Assembly (NCBI GenBank): GCA_004431415.1
Contig: QPMI01000521.1
Coordinates: forward strand, 124,001-188,000
Direction of reading: 5' to 3'
Source: Cyanophora paradoxa
Lineage: Eukaryota > Glaucocystophyceae > Cyanophorales > Cyanophoraceae
DNA length: 64,000 bases
Positions 33,601 to 48,600 of this stretch are shown here, one piece after another. How positions within the stretch are numbered: the stretch's first letter is position 1; every line of letters begins with the position of its first letter. Under the pieces are notes generated by a model, which saw only the letters and a list, made by a program, of their open reading frames with translations, had not been told where the DNA came from and made no database searches. The translations under genes and the position numbers were made by a program.

Positions 33601-36600
33601 ACCGCGACTCGGGAGAAGCTCGCCGGGACGGTCAGGTTCGCCGCTATGAATGTCAAGGTCGTCGGAGACCCGGGCACGAGCCGCGCGCTTCCGTCAACGT
33701 CCACGCTTGCCGAGTAGTTCACGTAAAGCCCGATCTGTGCCGGCAGGGATGTCTGCAGCGTGAATCCCACGCCATTGGACGTCGCGTTCAGAGCGAGGGC
33801 TGTGATGGTCCCCGGGAATGCAGGCAGCGTCCACGGCGACACGAAGTCTGCCACCTGCAGCGCAGGCGACGTGCTGAACGGAAGCACCCGGCACCCGATC
33901 GGCGCGTTGATCGCACGCCTCATCCACAGGTCGCACGTCAGATTGCTCCCGATGACGATGAACGATCCCGCTGAGAGCCGGCCACCGCCAACCGCCGCCG
34001 ACCACCAGATCTCCATGCTGGCCGACGGCACTGTTGCTGCCGCCACAAAGCTGAGGGCCACGTCTCGCGCGTACACAGCACTCGATGAAGCCGCCACTTC
34101 GCTGCTCGTGGAAGCGTTGTACCGCAGCCATCCAGAAGAGGAGACAAGCGCGTTCACCGACGCCCCGACTGCTACAGGCACCGCAAAATCGCTCGGCTCC
34201 AGCGACGCGCCGCTGCTCGGTGTCACTGCAGTGCATACCAGTCGCGATCCCAGCGCCAGCCAGGTCGTGCAGTTGCCCGTCGCATTCACGATCACGATCG
34301 TCTGCACGGGGCCGACCACCGCCACGCTCACGTTTGCGTTGATTGCATCAGCCCACTGCAAAGAGATTGGCGCCCCGCTGTCTGTCGTCACGGCTGTTGC
34401 CACGAAGCTGAAGGTCAGGTGGCCCCCGGCCAGTGCCTGGAACGCCGTGTATGTGCCGTAAGCCGACGCCACCGACACAACATCCGTCGTTCGGAGATCG
34501 GCGCTCGTCACGCTCTTCCGCACGTCGCAAGTGGCGTTCGCCCCGACGCGCCTCCGCAGGCCCGTGCAGTTCACGGACGCCGCCACAACTGTCACGTTCA
34601 ATGGCGACGACGCCACGTGCCGCGTCGTCCGGTCCAGCGCAGACGAGTACCGCACCGAGAGCTCCGACAGCGCCACCGCGCTCTGAGGCGTGATGTTGAA
34701 GAACAGCACCCCCGCCCGCAGTACCACCGTCGACACCGTCCACGCGTCCGCTGGCGACACCGACACGGTCACGTCCCCGACCAGCAGTGCTGGCGACGCC
34801 CCCACGGGGTCCACCCGGCACTCCACCCAGCCGTTCACCACCATCCGGATGCGCGGGCAGGACAGCGCCGCCGACACGACTGTCACCGCCGCTGAGCCAC
34901 CGAGCTGGCCGCCGCCAATTGTCGTGTTGTACGCCGCGGTTGCTGAAACGTTTAATCCTCCAAACGGCGCCGACACCACGAAGACCACATTGTCCCCCGT
35001 GCTGCCCGAGACGTTGACGGCGGATGCGGCCGCGAACGACGCCGAGCTCGACGCCGAGGAGAGCGACAGGCTTGCGACGTCGGTGGTGGCCAGCAGAGCA
35101 GAACCCGCCTCCCGCACCGCGACCAGGTTGAAGGAGGCGTTCACCGCGACTCGGGAGAAGCTCGCCGGGACGGTCAGGTTCGCCGCTATGAATGTCAAGG
35201 TCGTCGGAGACCCGGGCACGAGCCGCGCGCTTCCGTCAACGTCCACGCTTGCCGAGTAGTTCACGTAAAGCCCGATCTGTGCCGGCAGGGATGTCTGCAG
35301 CGTGAATCCCACGCCATTGGACGTCGCGTTCAGAGCGAGGGCTGTGATGGTCCCCGGGAATGCAGGCAGCGTCCACGGCGACACGAAGTCTGCCACCTGC
35401 AGCGCAGGCGACGTGCTGAACGGAAGCACCCGGCACCCGATCGGCGCGTTGATCGCACGCCTCATCCACAGGTCGCACGTCAGATTGCTCCCGATGACGA
35501 TGAACGATCCCGCTGAGAGCCGGCCACCGCCAACCGCCGCCGACCACCAGATCTCCATGCTGGCCGACGGCACTGTTGCTGCCGCCACAAAGCTGAGGGC
35601 CACGTCTCGCGCGTACACAGCACTCGATGAAGCCGCCACTCCGCTGCTCGTGGAAGCGTTGTACCGCAGCCATCCAGAAGAGGAGACAAGCGCGTTCACC
35701 GACGCCCCAACTGCTACAGGCACCGCAAAATCGCCCGGCTCCAGCGACGCGCCGCTGCTCGGTGTCACTGCAGTGCATACCAGTTGCGATCCCAGCGCCA
35801 GCCGGGTCGTGCAGTTGCCCGTCGCATTCACGATCACGATCGTCTGCACGGGGCCGACCAGCCTCACGCTCGCGTTTGCGTTGATTGCATCAGCCCACTG
35901 CAAAGAGATAGGCGCCCCGTTGTCTGTCGTCACGGCTGTTGCCACGAAGCTGAACGTCAGGTGGCCCCCGGCCAGTGCCTGGAACGCCGTGTATGTGCCG
36001 TGAGCCGACGCCACCGACACAACATCCGTCGTTCGGAGATCGGCGCTCGTCACGCTCTTCCGCACGTCGCAAGTGGCGTTCGCCCCGACGCGCCTCCGCA
36101 GGCCCGTGCAGTTCACGGACGCCGCCACAACTGTCACGTTCAATGGCGACGACGCCACGTGCCGCGTCGTCCGGTCCAGCACAGACGAGTACCGCACCGA
36201 GAGCTCCGACAGCGCCACCGCGCTCTGAGGCGTGATGTTGAAGAACAGCACCCCCGCCCGCAGTACCACCGTCGACACCGTCCACGCGTCCGCCGGCGAC
36301 ACCGACACGGTCACGTCCCCCACCAGCAGTGCTGGCGACGCCCCCACGGGGTCCACCCGGCACTCCACCCAGCCGTTCACCACCGTCCGGTTGCGCGGGC
36401 AGGACAGCGCCGCCGACACGACTGTCACCGCCACTGATCCGCCGAGCTGGCCGCCGCCGATTGTCGCGTTGTACGCCGCGGTTGCTGAAACATTAGTCCC
36501 CACAAACGGCGCCGTCACCACGAAGACCACGTTGTCCCCCGTGCTGCCCGAGACGTTGACGGCGGATGCGGCCGCGAACGACGCCGAGCTCGACGCCGAG

Positions 36601-39600
36601 GAGAGCGACAGGCTTGCGACGTCGGTGGTGGCCAGCAGAGCAGAACCCGCCTCCCGCACCGCGACCAGGTTGAAGGAGGCGTTCACCGCGACTCGGGAGA
36701 AGCTCGCCGGGACAGTCAGGTTCGCCGCTATGAATGTCAAGGTCGTCGGAGACCCGGGCACGAGCCGCGCGCTTCCGTCAACGTCCACGCTTGCCGAGTA
36801 GTTCACGTAAAGCCCGATCTGTGCCGGCAGGGATGTCTGCAGCGTGAATCCCACGCCATTGGACGTCGCGTTCAGAGCGAGGGCTGTGATGGTCCCCGGG
36901 AATGCAGGCAGCGTCCACGGCGACACGAAGTCTGCCACCTGCAGCGCAGGCGACGTGCTGAACGGAAGCACCCGGCACCCGATCGGCGCGTTGATCGCAC
37001 GCCTCATCCACAGGTCGCACGTCAGATTGCTCCCGATGACGATGAACGATCCCGCTGAGAGCCGGCCACCGCCAACCGCCGCCGACCACCAGATCTCCAT
37101 GCTGGCCGACGGCACTGTTGCTGCCGCCACAAAGCTGAGGGCCACGTCTCGCGCGTACACAGCACTCGATGAAGCCGCCACTCCGCTGCTCGTGGAAGCG
37201 TTGTACCGCAGCCATCCAGAAGAGGAGACAAGCGCGTTCACCGACGCCCCGACTGCTACAGGCACCGCAAAATCGCTCGGCTCCAGCGACGCGCCGCTGC
37301 TCGGTGTCACTGCAGTGCATACCAGTCGCGATCCCAGCGCCAGCCGGGTCGTGCAGTTGCCCGTCGCATTCACGATCACGATCGTCTGCACGGGGCCGAC
37401 TACCGCCGCGCTTGCGTTCACGTTGATCGCGTCGGCCCACTGCACAGAGATAGGCGCCCCGTTGTCTGTTGTCACGGCTGTTGCCACGAAGCTGAACGTC
37501 AGGTGGCCCCCGGCCAGTGCCTGGAACGCCGTGTATGTGCCGTAAGCCGACGCCACCGACACAACATCCGTCGCTCGGAGATCGGCGCTCGTCGCGCTCT
37601 TCCGCACGTCGCAAGTGGCGTTCGCCCCAACGCGCCTCCGCAGGCCCGTGCAGTTCACGGACGCCGCCGCAACTGTAACGTTCAACGGCGACGACGCCAC
37701 GTGCCGCGTCGTCCGGTCCAGCGCAGACGAGTACCGCACCGAGAGCTCCGACAGCGCCACCGCGCTCTGAGGCGTGATGTTGAAGAACAGCACCCCCGCC
37801 CGCAGTACCACCGTCGACACCGTCCACGCGTCCGCCGGCGACACCGACACGGTCACGTCCCCCACCAGCAGTGCTGGCGACGCCCCCACGGGGTCCACCC
37901 GGCACTCCACCCAGCCGTTCACCACCGTCCGGTTGCGCGGGCAGGACAGCGCCGCCGACACGACTGTCACCGCCGCTGAGCCACCGAGCTGGCCGCCGCC
38001 GATTGTCGCGTTGTACGCCGCGGTTGCTGACACATTTGTCCCCACAAACGGTGCCGTCACCACGAAGACCACGTTGTCCCCCGTGCTGCCCGAGACGTTG
38101 ACGGCGGATGCGGCCGCGAACGACGCCGAGCTCGACGCCGAGGAGAGCGACAGGCTTGCGACGTCGGTGGTGGCCAGCAGAGCAGAACCCGCCTCCCGCA
38201 CCGCGACCAGGTTGAAGGAGGCGTTCACCGCGACTCGGGAGAAGCTCGCCGGGACAGTCAGGTTCGCCGCTATGAATGTCAAGGTCGTCGGAGACCCGGG
38301 CACGAGCCGCGCGCTTCCGTCAACGTCCACGCTTGCCGAGTAGTTCACGTAAAGCCCGATCTGTGCCGGCAGGGATGTCTGCAGCGTGAATCCCACGCCA
38401 TTGGACGTCGCGTTCAGAGCGAGGGCTGTGATGGTCCCCGGGAATGCAGGCAGCGTCCACGGCGACACGAAGTCTGCCACCTGCAGCGCAGGCGACGTGC
38501 TGAACGGAAGCACCCGGCACCCGATCGGCGCGTTGATCGCACGCCTCATCCACAGGTCGCACGTCAGATTGCTCCCGATGACGATGAACGATCCCGCTGA
38601 GAGCCGGCCACCGCCAACCGCCGCCGACCACCAGATCTCCATGCTGGCCGACGGCACTGTTGCTGCCGCCACAAAGCTGAGGGCCACGTCTCGCGCGTAC
38701 ACAGCACTCGATGAAGCCGCCACTCCGCTGCTCGTGGAAGCGTTGTACCGCAGCCATCCAGAAGAGGAGACAAGCGCGTTCACCGACGCCCCGACTGCTA
38801 CAGGCACCGCAAAATCGCTCGGCTCCAGCGACGCGCCGCTGCTCGGTGTCACTGCAGTGCATACCAGTCGCGATCCCAGCGCCAGCCGGGTCGTGCAGTT
38901 GCCCGTCGCATTCACGATCACGATCGTCTGCACGGGGCCGACTACCGCCGCGCTTGCGTTCACGTTGATCGCGTCGGCCCACTGCACAGAGATAGGCGCC
39001 CCGTTGTCTGTTGTCACGGATGTTGCCACGAAACTGAACGTCAGGTGGCCCCCGGCCAGTGCCTGGAACGCCGTGTATGTGCCGTAAGCCGACGCCACCG
39101 ACACAACATCCATCGCTCGGAGATCGGCGCTCGTCGCGCTCTTCCGCACGTCGCAAGTGGCGTTCGCCCCGACGCGCCTCCGCAGGCCCGTGCAGTTCAC
39201 GGACGCCGCCACAACTGTAACGTTCAACGGCGACGACGCCACGTGCCGCGTCGTCCGGTCCAGCGCAGACGAGTACCGCACCGAGAGCTCCGACAGCGCC
39301 ACCGCGCTCTGAGGCGTGATGTTGAAGAACAGCACCCCCGCCCGCAGTACCACCGTCGACACCGTCCACGCGTCCGCCGGCGACACCGACACGGTCACGT
39401 CCCCCACCAGCAGTGCTGGCGACGCCCCCACTGGGTCCACCCGGCACTCCACCCAGCCGTTCACCACCGTCCGGTTGCGCGGGCAGGACAGCGCCGCCGA
39501 CACAACTGTCACCGCCGCTGATCCGCCGAGCTGGCCGCCGCTGATTGTCGCGTTGTACGCCGCGGTTGCTGACACATTTGTCCCCACAAACGGCGCCGTC

Positions 39601-42600
39601 ACCACGAAGACCACGTTGTCCCCCGTGCTGCCCGAGACGTTGACGGCGGATGCGGCCGCGAACGACGCCGAGCTCGACGCCGAGGAGAGCGACAGGCTCG
39701 CGACGTCGGTGGTGGCCAGCAGAGCAGAACCCGCCTCCCGCACCGCGACCAGGCTGATGGAGGCGTTCACCGCTGCACGTTGTGGAATGACGACCAGCGT
39801 CGCGGCTGCCAGAGAACACGATTTCAGTTCAGTATGAAATGCAAATCTTTGAAGAGAAAAAAAGTGCACCAATAACTGTTGTGTTGAAAGGACTACCGGT
39901 AACGTGGACACCTCGGAGCCCATCCGTAATAGTATTGTTGTAAAGTACATTCGTGAGAACTGACTGAACCAGCGACAAAGGTAGCATGGAGAAGCTGTAG
40001 CTCGCAGAGACTGGCAGCGCTCTGCTGAGGGTGAGGTTCCCCGGTACTGGGGAAAGGGTTGGGTCTTGGAAGTCGGATGCCTCAAGCAATCCGAGTCCGG
40101 AAACAAGGCTACAATTGATATGCGCGCCGAACCGGACACGGGCAGAGCAATTCACCAGGTCTGCCCTGACGACATCGAGAATCGCCGCTGTCAACGTGTC
40201 TCCTAGGACGCCCCGCGAGGGAGACGCCCATTGAACTGTGACGCTGGAGTTCAGCTTCAGTGAGAGCGCCTCCACCAGCAGTGTGCCAAGAGTGCCGGTT
40301 TCTGCGTCAGCAACTCCGGTGCTTGCCAGCGTGACATTCCGGACGGCGAGATTCGACGAGACGACAGGGGCGGCCAGGTCTGCATTGATCAGAGGTGCTG
40401 AGCCTTGCAAAGTCTTTATAAAGCACGTCATGTTCCTCGCGACGGAGAGGCGGCGCGGGCAGCTGATGTATCCGTCCAGCACCGTTACAGTGGCGCTCGC
40501 GATAAATGTGCCGCCAACAGCAGACGCGAAGTACACGTCATAAGCGACGGTCGAGCTTGCCGTCACACTATTCGGGATCATACTCAAAAGGAGCTGCAAA
40601 ATGATAGAGTCAGTAATAAAATGTAGGAAGAAGTCATTCAAAGGCTCACAGTTCCTGCTGTCGACCCCGCGGCGACGGTGGCGCTTCCGAGGTAAGTCGT
40701 AAGTGCCACGTCGCTCACGATAAGACCCGCAGCAGTTGCGTGCGGGATGAGCGTGCAGTTGAAATACGCCCCGCGTCTGCGACGCAGCTCCGTGCAACTG
40801 ATGTTCGCGGAAAGGACCGAGAACTGCGTTGATATGTTGCGCAAGGGCGACCAAGCACCGACATTGCGCCCATAGTAGTTTGCGATGACCTGCGTATTGT
40901 CAAAAGCCGGAAAAATAGGATAATGCAGTCTCAGCTACCTTGCCGGTCGACGCGGGCAACGGCGTGGCAGGTAGTGGCAGGTTGATTTGCAGGCCAGTTC
41001 CCAGAACGGTTGCCGTGGACCCGCGGCGGAAGTAGGACGCTGTGCCCATGGTGTAGATGGCCGCGAAGATGTCCGAGATTTTAAGATTCCCGGAAGATCC
41101 CACGGGGTTGATGGTGCAAGGCATGAAAGTGTTGGCATTCCAGCGCGTGGGACAGGAAATGCCGGCCTCCACGATCTCGATGACGACGCTACCGCCGCCG
41201 CCTCCTCCAATCTTCATGCCAGGCGGTAAGCACAGCTCGGGCTCGCTCTCAGCGCGACAGATCCAGAGCTTACCGCGGTGCTGTAAGACACGGAGACGGT
41301 TGTCCCAGCAGTCGACGCCAGGGCCTTGCTGGAGAAAATGATGCTGCCCGTCGATGTGACCGTGAAGGGCGTGACGGAGACGAGGCTGGCCGTGTACACC
41401 GGAGCGTTCAAGTCCGAGAAGACGATCCAGTCGCTGGCTCCTCCTTTTTTAACCTGCATAAACGAGAGCGAGAGTGAGCATGCATATGCCCAATGAAGGG
41501 CACGCGCCCGGTGGCGCACCGTGCATGTCGACGTGCCGCCTATAGCGCGTCTGATGCCTGAACAGTCGACCATGGCTTCGATGACGTCGATGGGGGTGCT
41601 CGCAGCGAATCCGCCGCCAACGAGTGCCGAAAAGGAGAAAGTCATCTGGTAGCCAACTCTGAGGGAAGCGTCAGCGCCGAGTAAATGATTCAGAACCGAG
41701 AAGATAGGTCACCCGCTGGCCCAGGGCGGTGTGTACGTGAAGTCCAGCCCGCTCGAGGTCGCCGTCACTGCAGAGTAGAAGAAGCTCGAGAGCTCGGCGA
41801 AGTCGCTCTGCTGCAGGGCAGGCGAGCTCGCGTGCTTGTAGAGTGTGCAGAGGACGGCAGAGTTGACTGCCATGCGGCCTCGAGCGCACTGCAGTGGCGA
41901 CGTCGTTCGCAGTGCTGCAGGCGGTCGACGTCAACGCTAATTACACGACGAGCGTGAATTAGATAACATGTACATACCGAAGACTGTGATTGCCGAACTC
42001 GGAGAGCCCGTTACCACACCGCCTCCGATTGCGGAGCTGTACGAAATGCTGAATGTGCCGCCACTCCCCATGACATCGCCGCTGATGGCGAAGGTGACGG
42101 ATGTCCCTGCGACCAGAAGCGGGGCGCTGGACGCATAGCCGGCGGAGAACGTGGGCGACTGGAAATCAGCAGTGGTGAGCGCGGAAGACGTCGCCGACGG
42201 CGCCAGAGTGCATGCGGACGTCGCCCCCAGCCGTATGCGTGTCGTGGCGCACGAAAAGGTCGCCGAGACGAGCTCGACAATGACGACTTGCGCAGGTGGC
42301 ATTGCTGGGTCGATGGACGCATCCCAGCGGACCGTGATCGAGTCGGTCATGTTGGTAATGGAGAGCGCGGCCGGCGCCGTGTACGTGAATGAGAAGCCCG
42401 CGCCGTCCGAGCTCAGCTTCCATCCGGCAATCGCGGCCCCCGTTTGGTTGGCGGAGGGCGGTAGCACATCGCCCGTGGCCGCGAGCGGGGCGGAGATAGC
42501 GGTCGCGTTCAGGTAGCATGTCGTCGAGGCGCCCGGCCGTAGGCGCGTGGCGACGCACGACATGATCACGTCGACGACTTCGATTAGCACGGGATCGGTC

Positions 42601-45600
42601 ATGTCCGGAGAGCCGAAGACGCTCGCGTCCACGACGCTCGTGGACCAGGATAAACGGTAGCTCGCAGCGTCCGCGCCGGTCGTCGCCGCGAGGTGCCGGC
42701 GCTGCCCGCGTCGGGCGACAAGCGGCACACGCAGGCCGCCGTCAGCAGTCTGGACGGCGCGGTCCAGTGCCGCCACCACGTAGCGCGATGTCATGGGTGC
42801 CACGTCGATCGCGCGAAGCGGGGCGGAGCCGTTTTCGCGCGTCAAGATGCAGGACGACAGCGTGTTGGCGCCCAGACGCCCGGAGGGGCACGTTGCGCTG
42901 GCGATGGAGACGACGGCGAAGTTGGTGACGATCTCCGTCGCGTTCGTGATGGTGGATGCGACCGAAACATTGCAGCCGGCATCGCCGTACAGCCGGTCCG
43001 CTCGAAAAGTGAACGACATTCCGCCAGCGGCTGTTTCGACCAGCGCGGTGACGTTGCCGACTGAGGATAGGACGAGGTCGGATGCGAAGATTCTGGTCCC
43101 GGCGGGCGCCTTTCCGATCGTGCAGGAGGCGGCCGTCGTGTAGAGCAGCCGCGTCGCGGAGGGCGTGCACGTGAGGGAGCCGACGCCGGCGACGTCCACG
43201 GTCGCGGGTGTCAGCGCCAGCACGCCGAGATCCGGCGTGACCAGGCGAACGATGACGCCCTCGGCGGTGGCCCCGGCAGCAGCGATAACGGGCACCACAA
43301 TAATGCCCCCGACGAGTGAAGGCGATCCGTAGCGGAGCGCGTTCGTGGAAGAAGAGAGCTGCGTGAGAGAAACAGCGAAGTCCGTGGGGTCGATTGCGGC
43401 AGAGCCGACCACCTGCGAGTGTGTTAGCATTTCGTAGTTCGCTGTGAAGACTTCAACTCTCACCGAGCAGTTCATCCTCTCCCCGACCCAAAGCCTCTTG
43501 ACCGGGCAAGTGAGGTTGTAGACCGTCGAGATGGAGATCTTCACGTCCAGCGCGCGGCCGCCGAGTGATTCCTTCCACTGCGCTCTCACCACGACCTCGC
43601 CCGCCGGCGACAGCGCGTGCACAGTCTGTGCCGAAAATCGTCTCGTTAACAGACTTCGTTGCTAGGGGCGATGCACAGAATACAAGCGAGGCACGCACGA
43701 AGTAGAAGACGGTGCGGTCGGTGGACGACCACCCGACGTTGACGGGCGACGATACGTTGATGCTCCCGTTTGTTCCCGGCGTCAACAGCGTGAAATCCGC
43801 CGAAGAAAACTGCTGCGAGAATCCCTCCCTAGAGACCTGAACCCCAAGTTAACAGAAGAATCGCAGCCTCTGAAAAGATAAAATGCTGAGCGCGCACGTT
43901 GCAGCGAATCTTCTCGCGGAACGTAATCGCGTACGTTTCGCAGGACAAAGAGGCATTCAAACCAGGGATCAAGATGAAGGGCGCGACGGCGATGCCGCCC
44001 ACAGCCGCTGAGAAGCGCGCGGAGATAGTCACGTTGCCGGTGGCGTTGTCGAGGTTCGATACCGTAAACTGCAGCGACCCGTCCGCGGTCTCCGTTAGAT
44101 TTCCGACCACGGCCGGCGGATAGTCCGTCGTGGGGGTATCGAAGTCGGTAGGAGCCAGATTCGTGCTGTTTGCAGCCCTTTGCAGCATGCAGGTTACCGT
44201 GCGACGGATTTGCCGCGTCGGCGTGCAGGTTATGTTTGTGACGCCTAGCAAGAACAGAGAGCCAGTGGATGACAGACTCGGCTGATTGTCCAGGGCTGCC
44301 GACCAACGGAGGCCGAGCGTCGCGGTCGCCGCGGTGAGCTGGGATAGGCTCGGAACCACGGCCGTGAACCACGCGAAGGAGTTCCCCTGCACGTAGGGGC
44401 CCGAGAAGGACATGGGACCAGACGACGCCGACGACGTCTGATCGACGACGAAGTCCGATCCGTAGGCTTGCGCCGAGCCCGGCCTGAGGGCGACGCAATC
44501 ATCCGACGGGCAATACTCAAAACGAGACAGAAACGCACGCAATCTGCAGCGTGCAGTTCCGCGGGGCCCCGACCGCCAACCTCCGGTTCCCGTTCGCATC
44601 CGCGCAGGTGAAGGAGCTCCAGACCCAGTCCACCACGTCCACCGGCATGTCGACGATGAGCGGGGGCGCGAACCACATCGAGTCGTGCACGTCGGTCGGA
44701 GCCGTCACTCGCAGGGTCGGAGTTATGCCGAAACCGAAGGGGACGAGGCTCAGGCCAAGGACGCCGATCGAGAACGTGTTTCCGAGTGGAGACAGGGGGC
44801 AGTCTGTCGAGTAGCGTGCGAAGTCTGGGTACGTCACCGAGCAGGTCACCGTTGCGGTCGCGCTGGCCGAGACTACGAGAGGAGAACGCTGGCGCATCCG
44901 AAGGTCAGGGAGACGCATAAGGAGACCAATATTCTTAAAGCAGATGCTCGCGCACCGACACGGACATAGTTGTCTGGCGCGTCCTCGCGACGCGGCAGCG
45001 CCCGTTCACCGTCGAGTTGCAGTAGGAAATGAACCTCTGAACGGGGATTGCAACCGTGCCGGTCACGTTCTGAACAAAGGCGTTCGTCATCGCATAGCGG
45101 AAGTCGACGGAAAGGTTGGCGCCGAACTCCGGCCCCATCGGAGCGCGAAGCATGGCGTTGATCGTGTTCGCCCCCCAATCTTTGAACACGTCCATCCGCT
45201 GCCCGACGGAGACCGTGATGGAGAGGTCCTCGGGGTTCAGAGGCTGGAAGCCTGTCTCGCTCGCGACCTTGCAGACCACGTTCGCCCCGAACGCCACGGC
45301 CGCCCGCGAGCACGAGACGGTTCCAGCCTGCGCCAAGACAAGCAGCTTCAATTAAACCGCGAGATGAGTCCAGTGGAGATGACTCGCCTTGATTGTGAAG
45401 AACTCGAAGATAAAAGCACTGCGCTGGAGGTCGCTAAGGCTGGCCCAATTCGAGTGAACCATCTGCCGGAAATTTTGTGAGATCGAGGCCGCTCTTACGG
45501 CACCGCGCCTCGCGACTTACCGACGTCGAAAACGGCAGGTAGACCTTGGGGTTGCCGTAGACGGGATTCGGAGTGGCGGCAATTGCCGTGATATTAAACA

Positions 45601-48600
45601 TATAGCATTCAATCTGCGAAAATGATCCGCAAGAGGCTCAAAGATAAGAAAGAAAGACCGCGCTCTCTATCTCAGCACACCGTTTTGTTCGTGAACAGTT
45701 CCTTCAAACTCCAGTCTTGAGGGAAGTAAGATGGGGGAACGAAAAAGGAGCCGTTGACCATCGCTGACACAGCGGCAACAGCTGTTGAACCCCCGAGAGT
45801 GACAACCAGTGGGTCGAAGTAAGAAGCTTTGAAATCCGAGAAGGTATTGTATCGCGAGGGGATGACATAGATGGCGGTAGAAGATCCGACGGGCAGGCGA
45901 AGGAAGAACTGGCTCGGGCTCGCGACAACGAGCTGCACCGTCTTGAAGGGGAACTGCGCGACCACCACGCCATCCGAGCGCGCGTTCCACTGCGCCTGGG
46001 CCAGCGAAGCGCCCTGATTCGAACGGACCCAGTACAAGATGGAATCCTACGGTAGGAAAAAGTAGATAAGCACTCGATGAATATCGAAAGATAGAGCGAA
46101 GAAGCACGAACTCCTCCTGGGTATCCGCACGGGTACCGACACTCAATGTTGATCGGGATGCAATTCGGGGAACAGCTTGAGCTGCCGCTCCGATCTCAGA
46201 AATGACAAGTTAATAATGCTTTCGAAAAACATGTGCACTGACTTCGTCGATGTGTCGAGATCGAGCCCGCCGGATATGGGATAGCTCGCGGTTGCCTTGA
46301 GAATTGTGCATTCGGCGAAGAACGGGTAGCCCACGCTCACGCCGAGAACAGCTGGCGAGCAAACAGTGCCGGGCAAGATTTCCACGATTTCGATGTAATT
46401 GAAAATAGTATTCCTTGGGTCAATTCCCGTGAAGTTGAAGGAAAGATCTATTTTGGCCTGAAACTCGCTCGTGGCGTTGTGGTTGTACCTGTGTGTGCGC
46501 GCGTCACGAACCCGTCGCTTTCTGCCTGAGAGGGAAAAGCGCACGTGAAGTTGTACGAAGTGTAGCAGCCAGAGCCGCCCTCGGTCGAGTTGCAGAAAAC
46601 GAACTGCAGCGCGGCGTGCACTCGTCATGCCAACCCCTGCTCTAGAAGGCAGATCTAGAGCATACCGATTTGTCCGTCGACGATGAGAAGCCGACGTCAG
46701 CGCTGTTCGGACCCCAGTTCGTGATGTACCCGGGGCCGAACGCGATCCTGGGGGGCACGATGGCCGACATGGGCAGGACGGGGCTCGAGGGCCCTTCCTG
46801 CACCCGGAAATTGCACTCGGTTTTGCCGCCCGCTGCGCGCGAAAAGAGTCAGGGTCGAACCCGGAGCCGCGATCCTACTCGCAGACATCGGATTCGATTC
46901 TTGGTGCACTGCAAATTGTAGAACACGATTGCTCTGACGCTGGAGTTCCTGCGGCAAAGCAGTTTAAGTATTCTAGAAAGATGCGCGCGGCTCGCGATCA
47001 AAAGCCCTTGCTCTCACCAGACCGTGCGGGACGGCTCGGGAATTCCGCTGAAGTCGGGGAGACCCGCTTTCACATAGACGCGATCGACGGAGGCTCCGTA
47101 GGGCGCCTGCACGAGATGTTCACAGACAGATCTAGACCGCGATGCTGTATGTATGATCATAACAGACTGCGGGCGCACCAGACGGAAGAACACGTTCGGT
47201 GCGTTGTCCAGAAAGTCCACGCTCACCTTCCCGTCATCCTGCGGGAAGCCCTCATTTAAAGCAACTGGCGAACGCGGCAAGGGATTTGCGAACAGATCGG
47301 AAGACAAAGTCCTTGCGACTCAGTGAGGCTGATCCGTTCCCGGGAACTAATCGAAACGTCGTCAAGAGCAGATTGAAAGCTATGAAAATAATCGAAAAAG
47401 GGGAGCATACGAATGGTGCACTGCTCCAGTGTCTGCAGCGTTACGACAGGTCATGCTACGTGCGTGCGAGCATAGGAAAGCGATCTAGCGCACCGGGAAG
47501 CCGCCGAGAAGTATGGTCGTGTTGGGAATGCAGGACTGGTCCGCAATTATAGCGGCATCAATGATGCTGCAAATAGACTGCGCTTCAAGAGACGCAGGAA
47601 GACCGGTACGCACACAAATGGAAGAACAAAATGAAACGCACCGGTATTCGACTTTCGTTACGGTGCTGATGCCGGTGGGCGACACGGACGAGCTCCAGGG
47701 AATCCCGAAGACAAACTTCGACTGGGGCGACAGCGGGAATGGCTGGATCGTAAACTGGACATGCCGACAGTTGAGTGACGTGAGGGGTTCTCGCTAGAGC
47801 GGCGGGCGCACCTCGACGCCATTGGAGACATTCCTGGCACTGGTTGGGTCCAGCCCCGCGGGCCAGGACGCATCGCGGGTCTGCGTGGTTGCGCTTGAAC
47901 GAAAACACGAAGCACAATCGGTTTTTGCGCACCCAGTTGAAATCCGTCACGCTTGGAATTGCCGAGGACTGAATGTTGCATTGTTCACAGCCCTACAGCG
48001 TACAATGAACATCAGGATTTCGCAAGGCCACGAAAGCAGGCGATACGTGTAAGCCTCGCACTTGTTTTGTGTACGGATGCCCAAAATCTTCCGGTTCAAT
48101 CAAGCAAGTCCTGTTGTATGGTGCGTTCAGCCACTGGTTCCAGTTCACTCGAGCACCCTCGGTGTCAAGGCCTTGGTTGAATGTCGGCCTGCAGGAGAAT
48201 TGCGCGAAAAGCCGCCACGGCTCCCACTTCGCCGCGTTGTCCGGCGAACGCGCTGCAAGCCCACGAATGGATCAATAAACGCGCATTGGATGCAAGGGGC
48301 AGTGGGGTTTCAATACGCACATTTGAGGACACTCACGGTTGTTGAAATGTAGGGCTTGAGCAACGCCCCGGCAGTCGAGAGGTAGGCTGTCGCCCACCGC
48401 ACGTACAACGTCGTTTCCGCTACAACGGAGGGGGACCCGAACGTGATGGAGACGTTGGCACTCCTGGACGCTGAAGAGAACGCAAACGTGGGCCGCGGGC
48501 TGGCACCAGCCCCGACGTCTGTTCTGCACGCCGCGAGATCTCCGGGGCAGTTTCCGTCGTTGTTTGCGCCCGTCGGCGCGTACTGCGAACGAGTGTTGAG

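Larger units (their letters stand above)
30815..39805 (-). other. 8991-base exon of the giant gene
   Basis: The acceptor is CTCTGGCAG before AATLVV and the donor GTAACAAT after VFYSP. Both joins keep the protein reading smoothly (...NNTTVI-type repeat end into AATLVVIPQ; FYSP into VLLTDIRITADY). It encodes 2997 residues without an intron, in a gene where other exons are mostly 100-1700 bases. Confidence 0.75.

Noticed and set aside
32700-39775. CRISPR-like or satellite array
   Set aside because: The 1542-base unit is in frame, codes for glycosylation-site-rich domains and continues the flanking protein on both sides.
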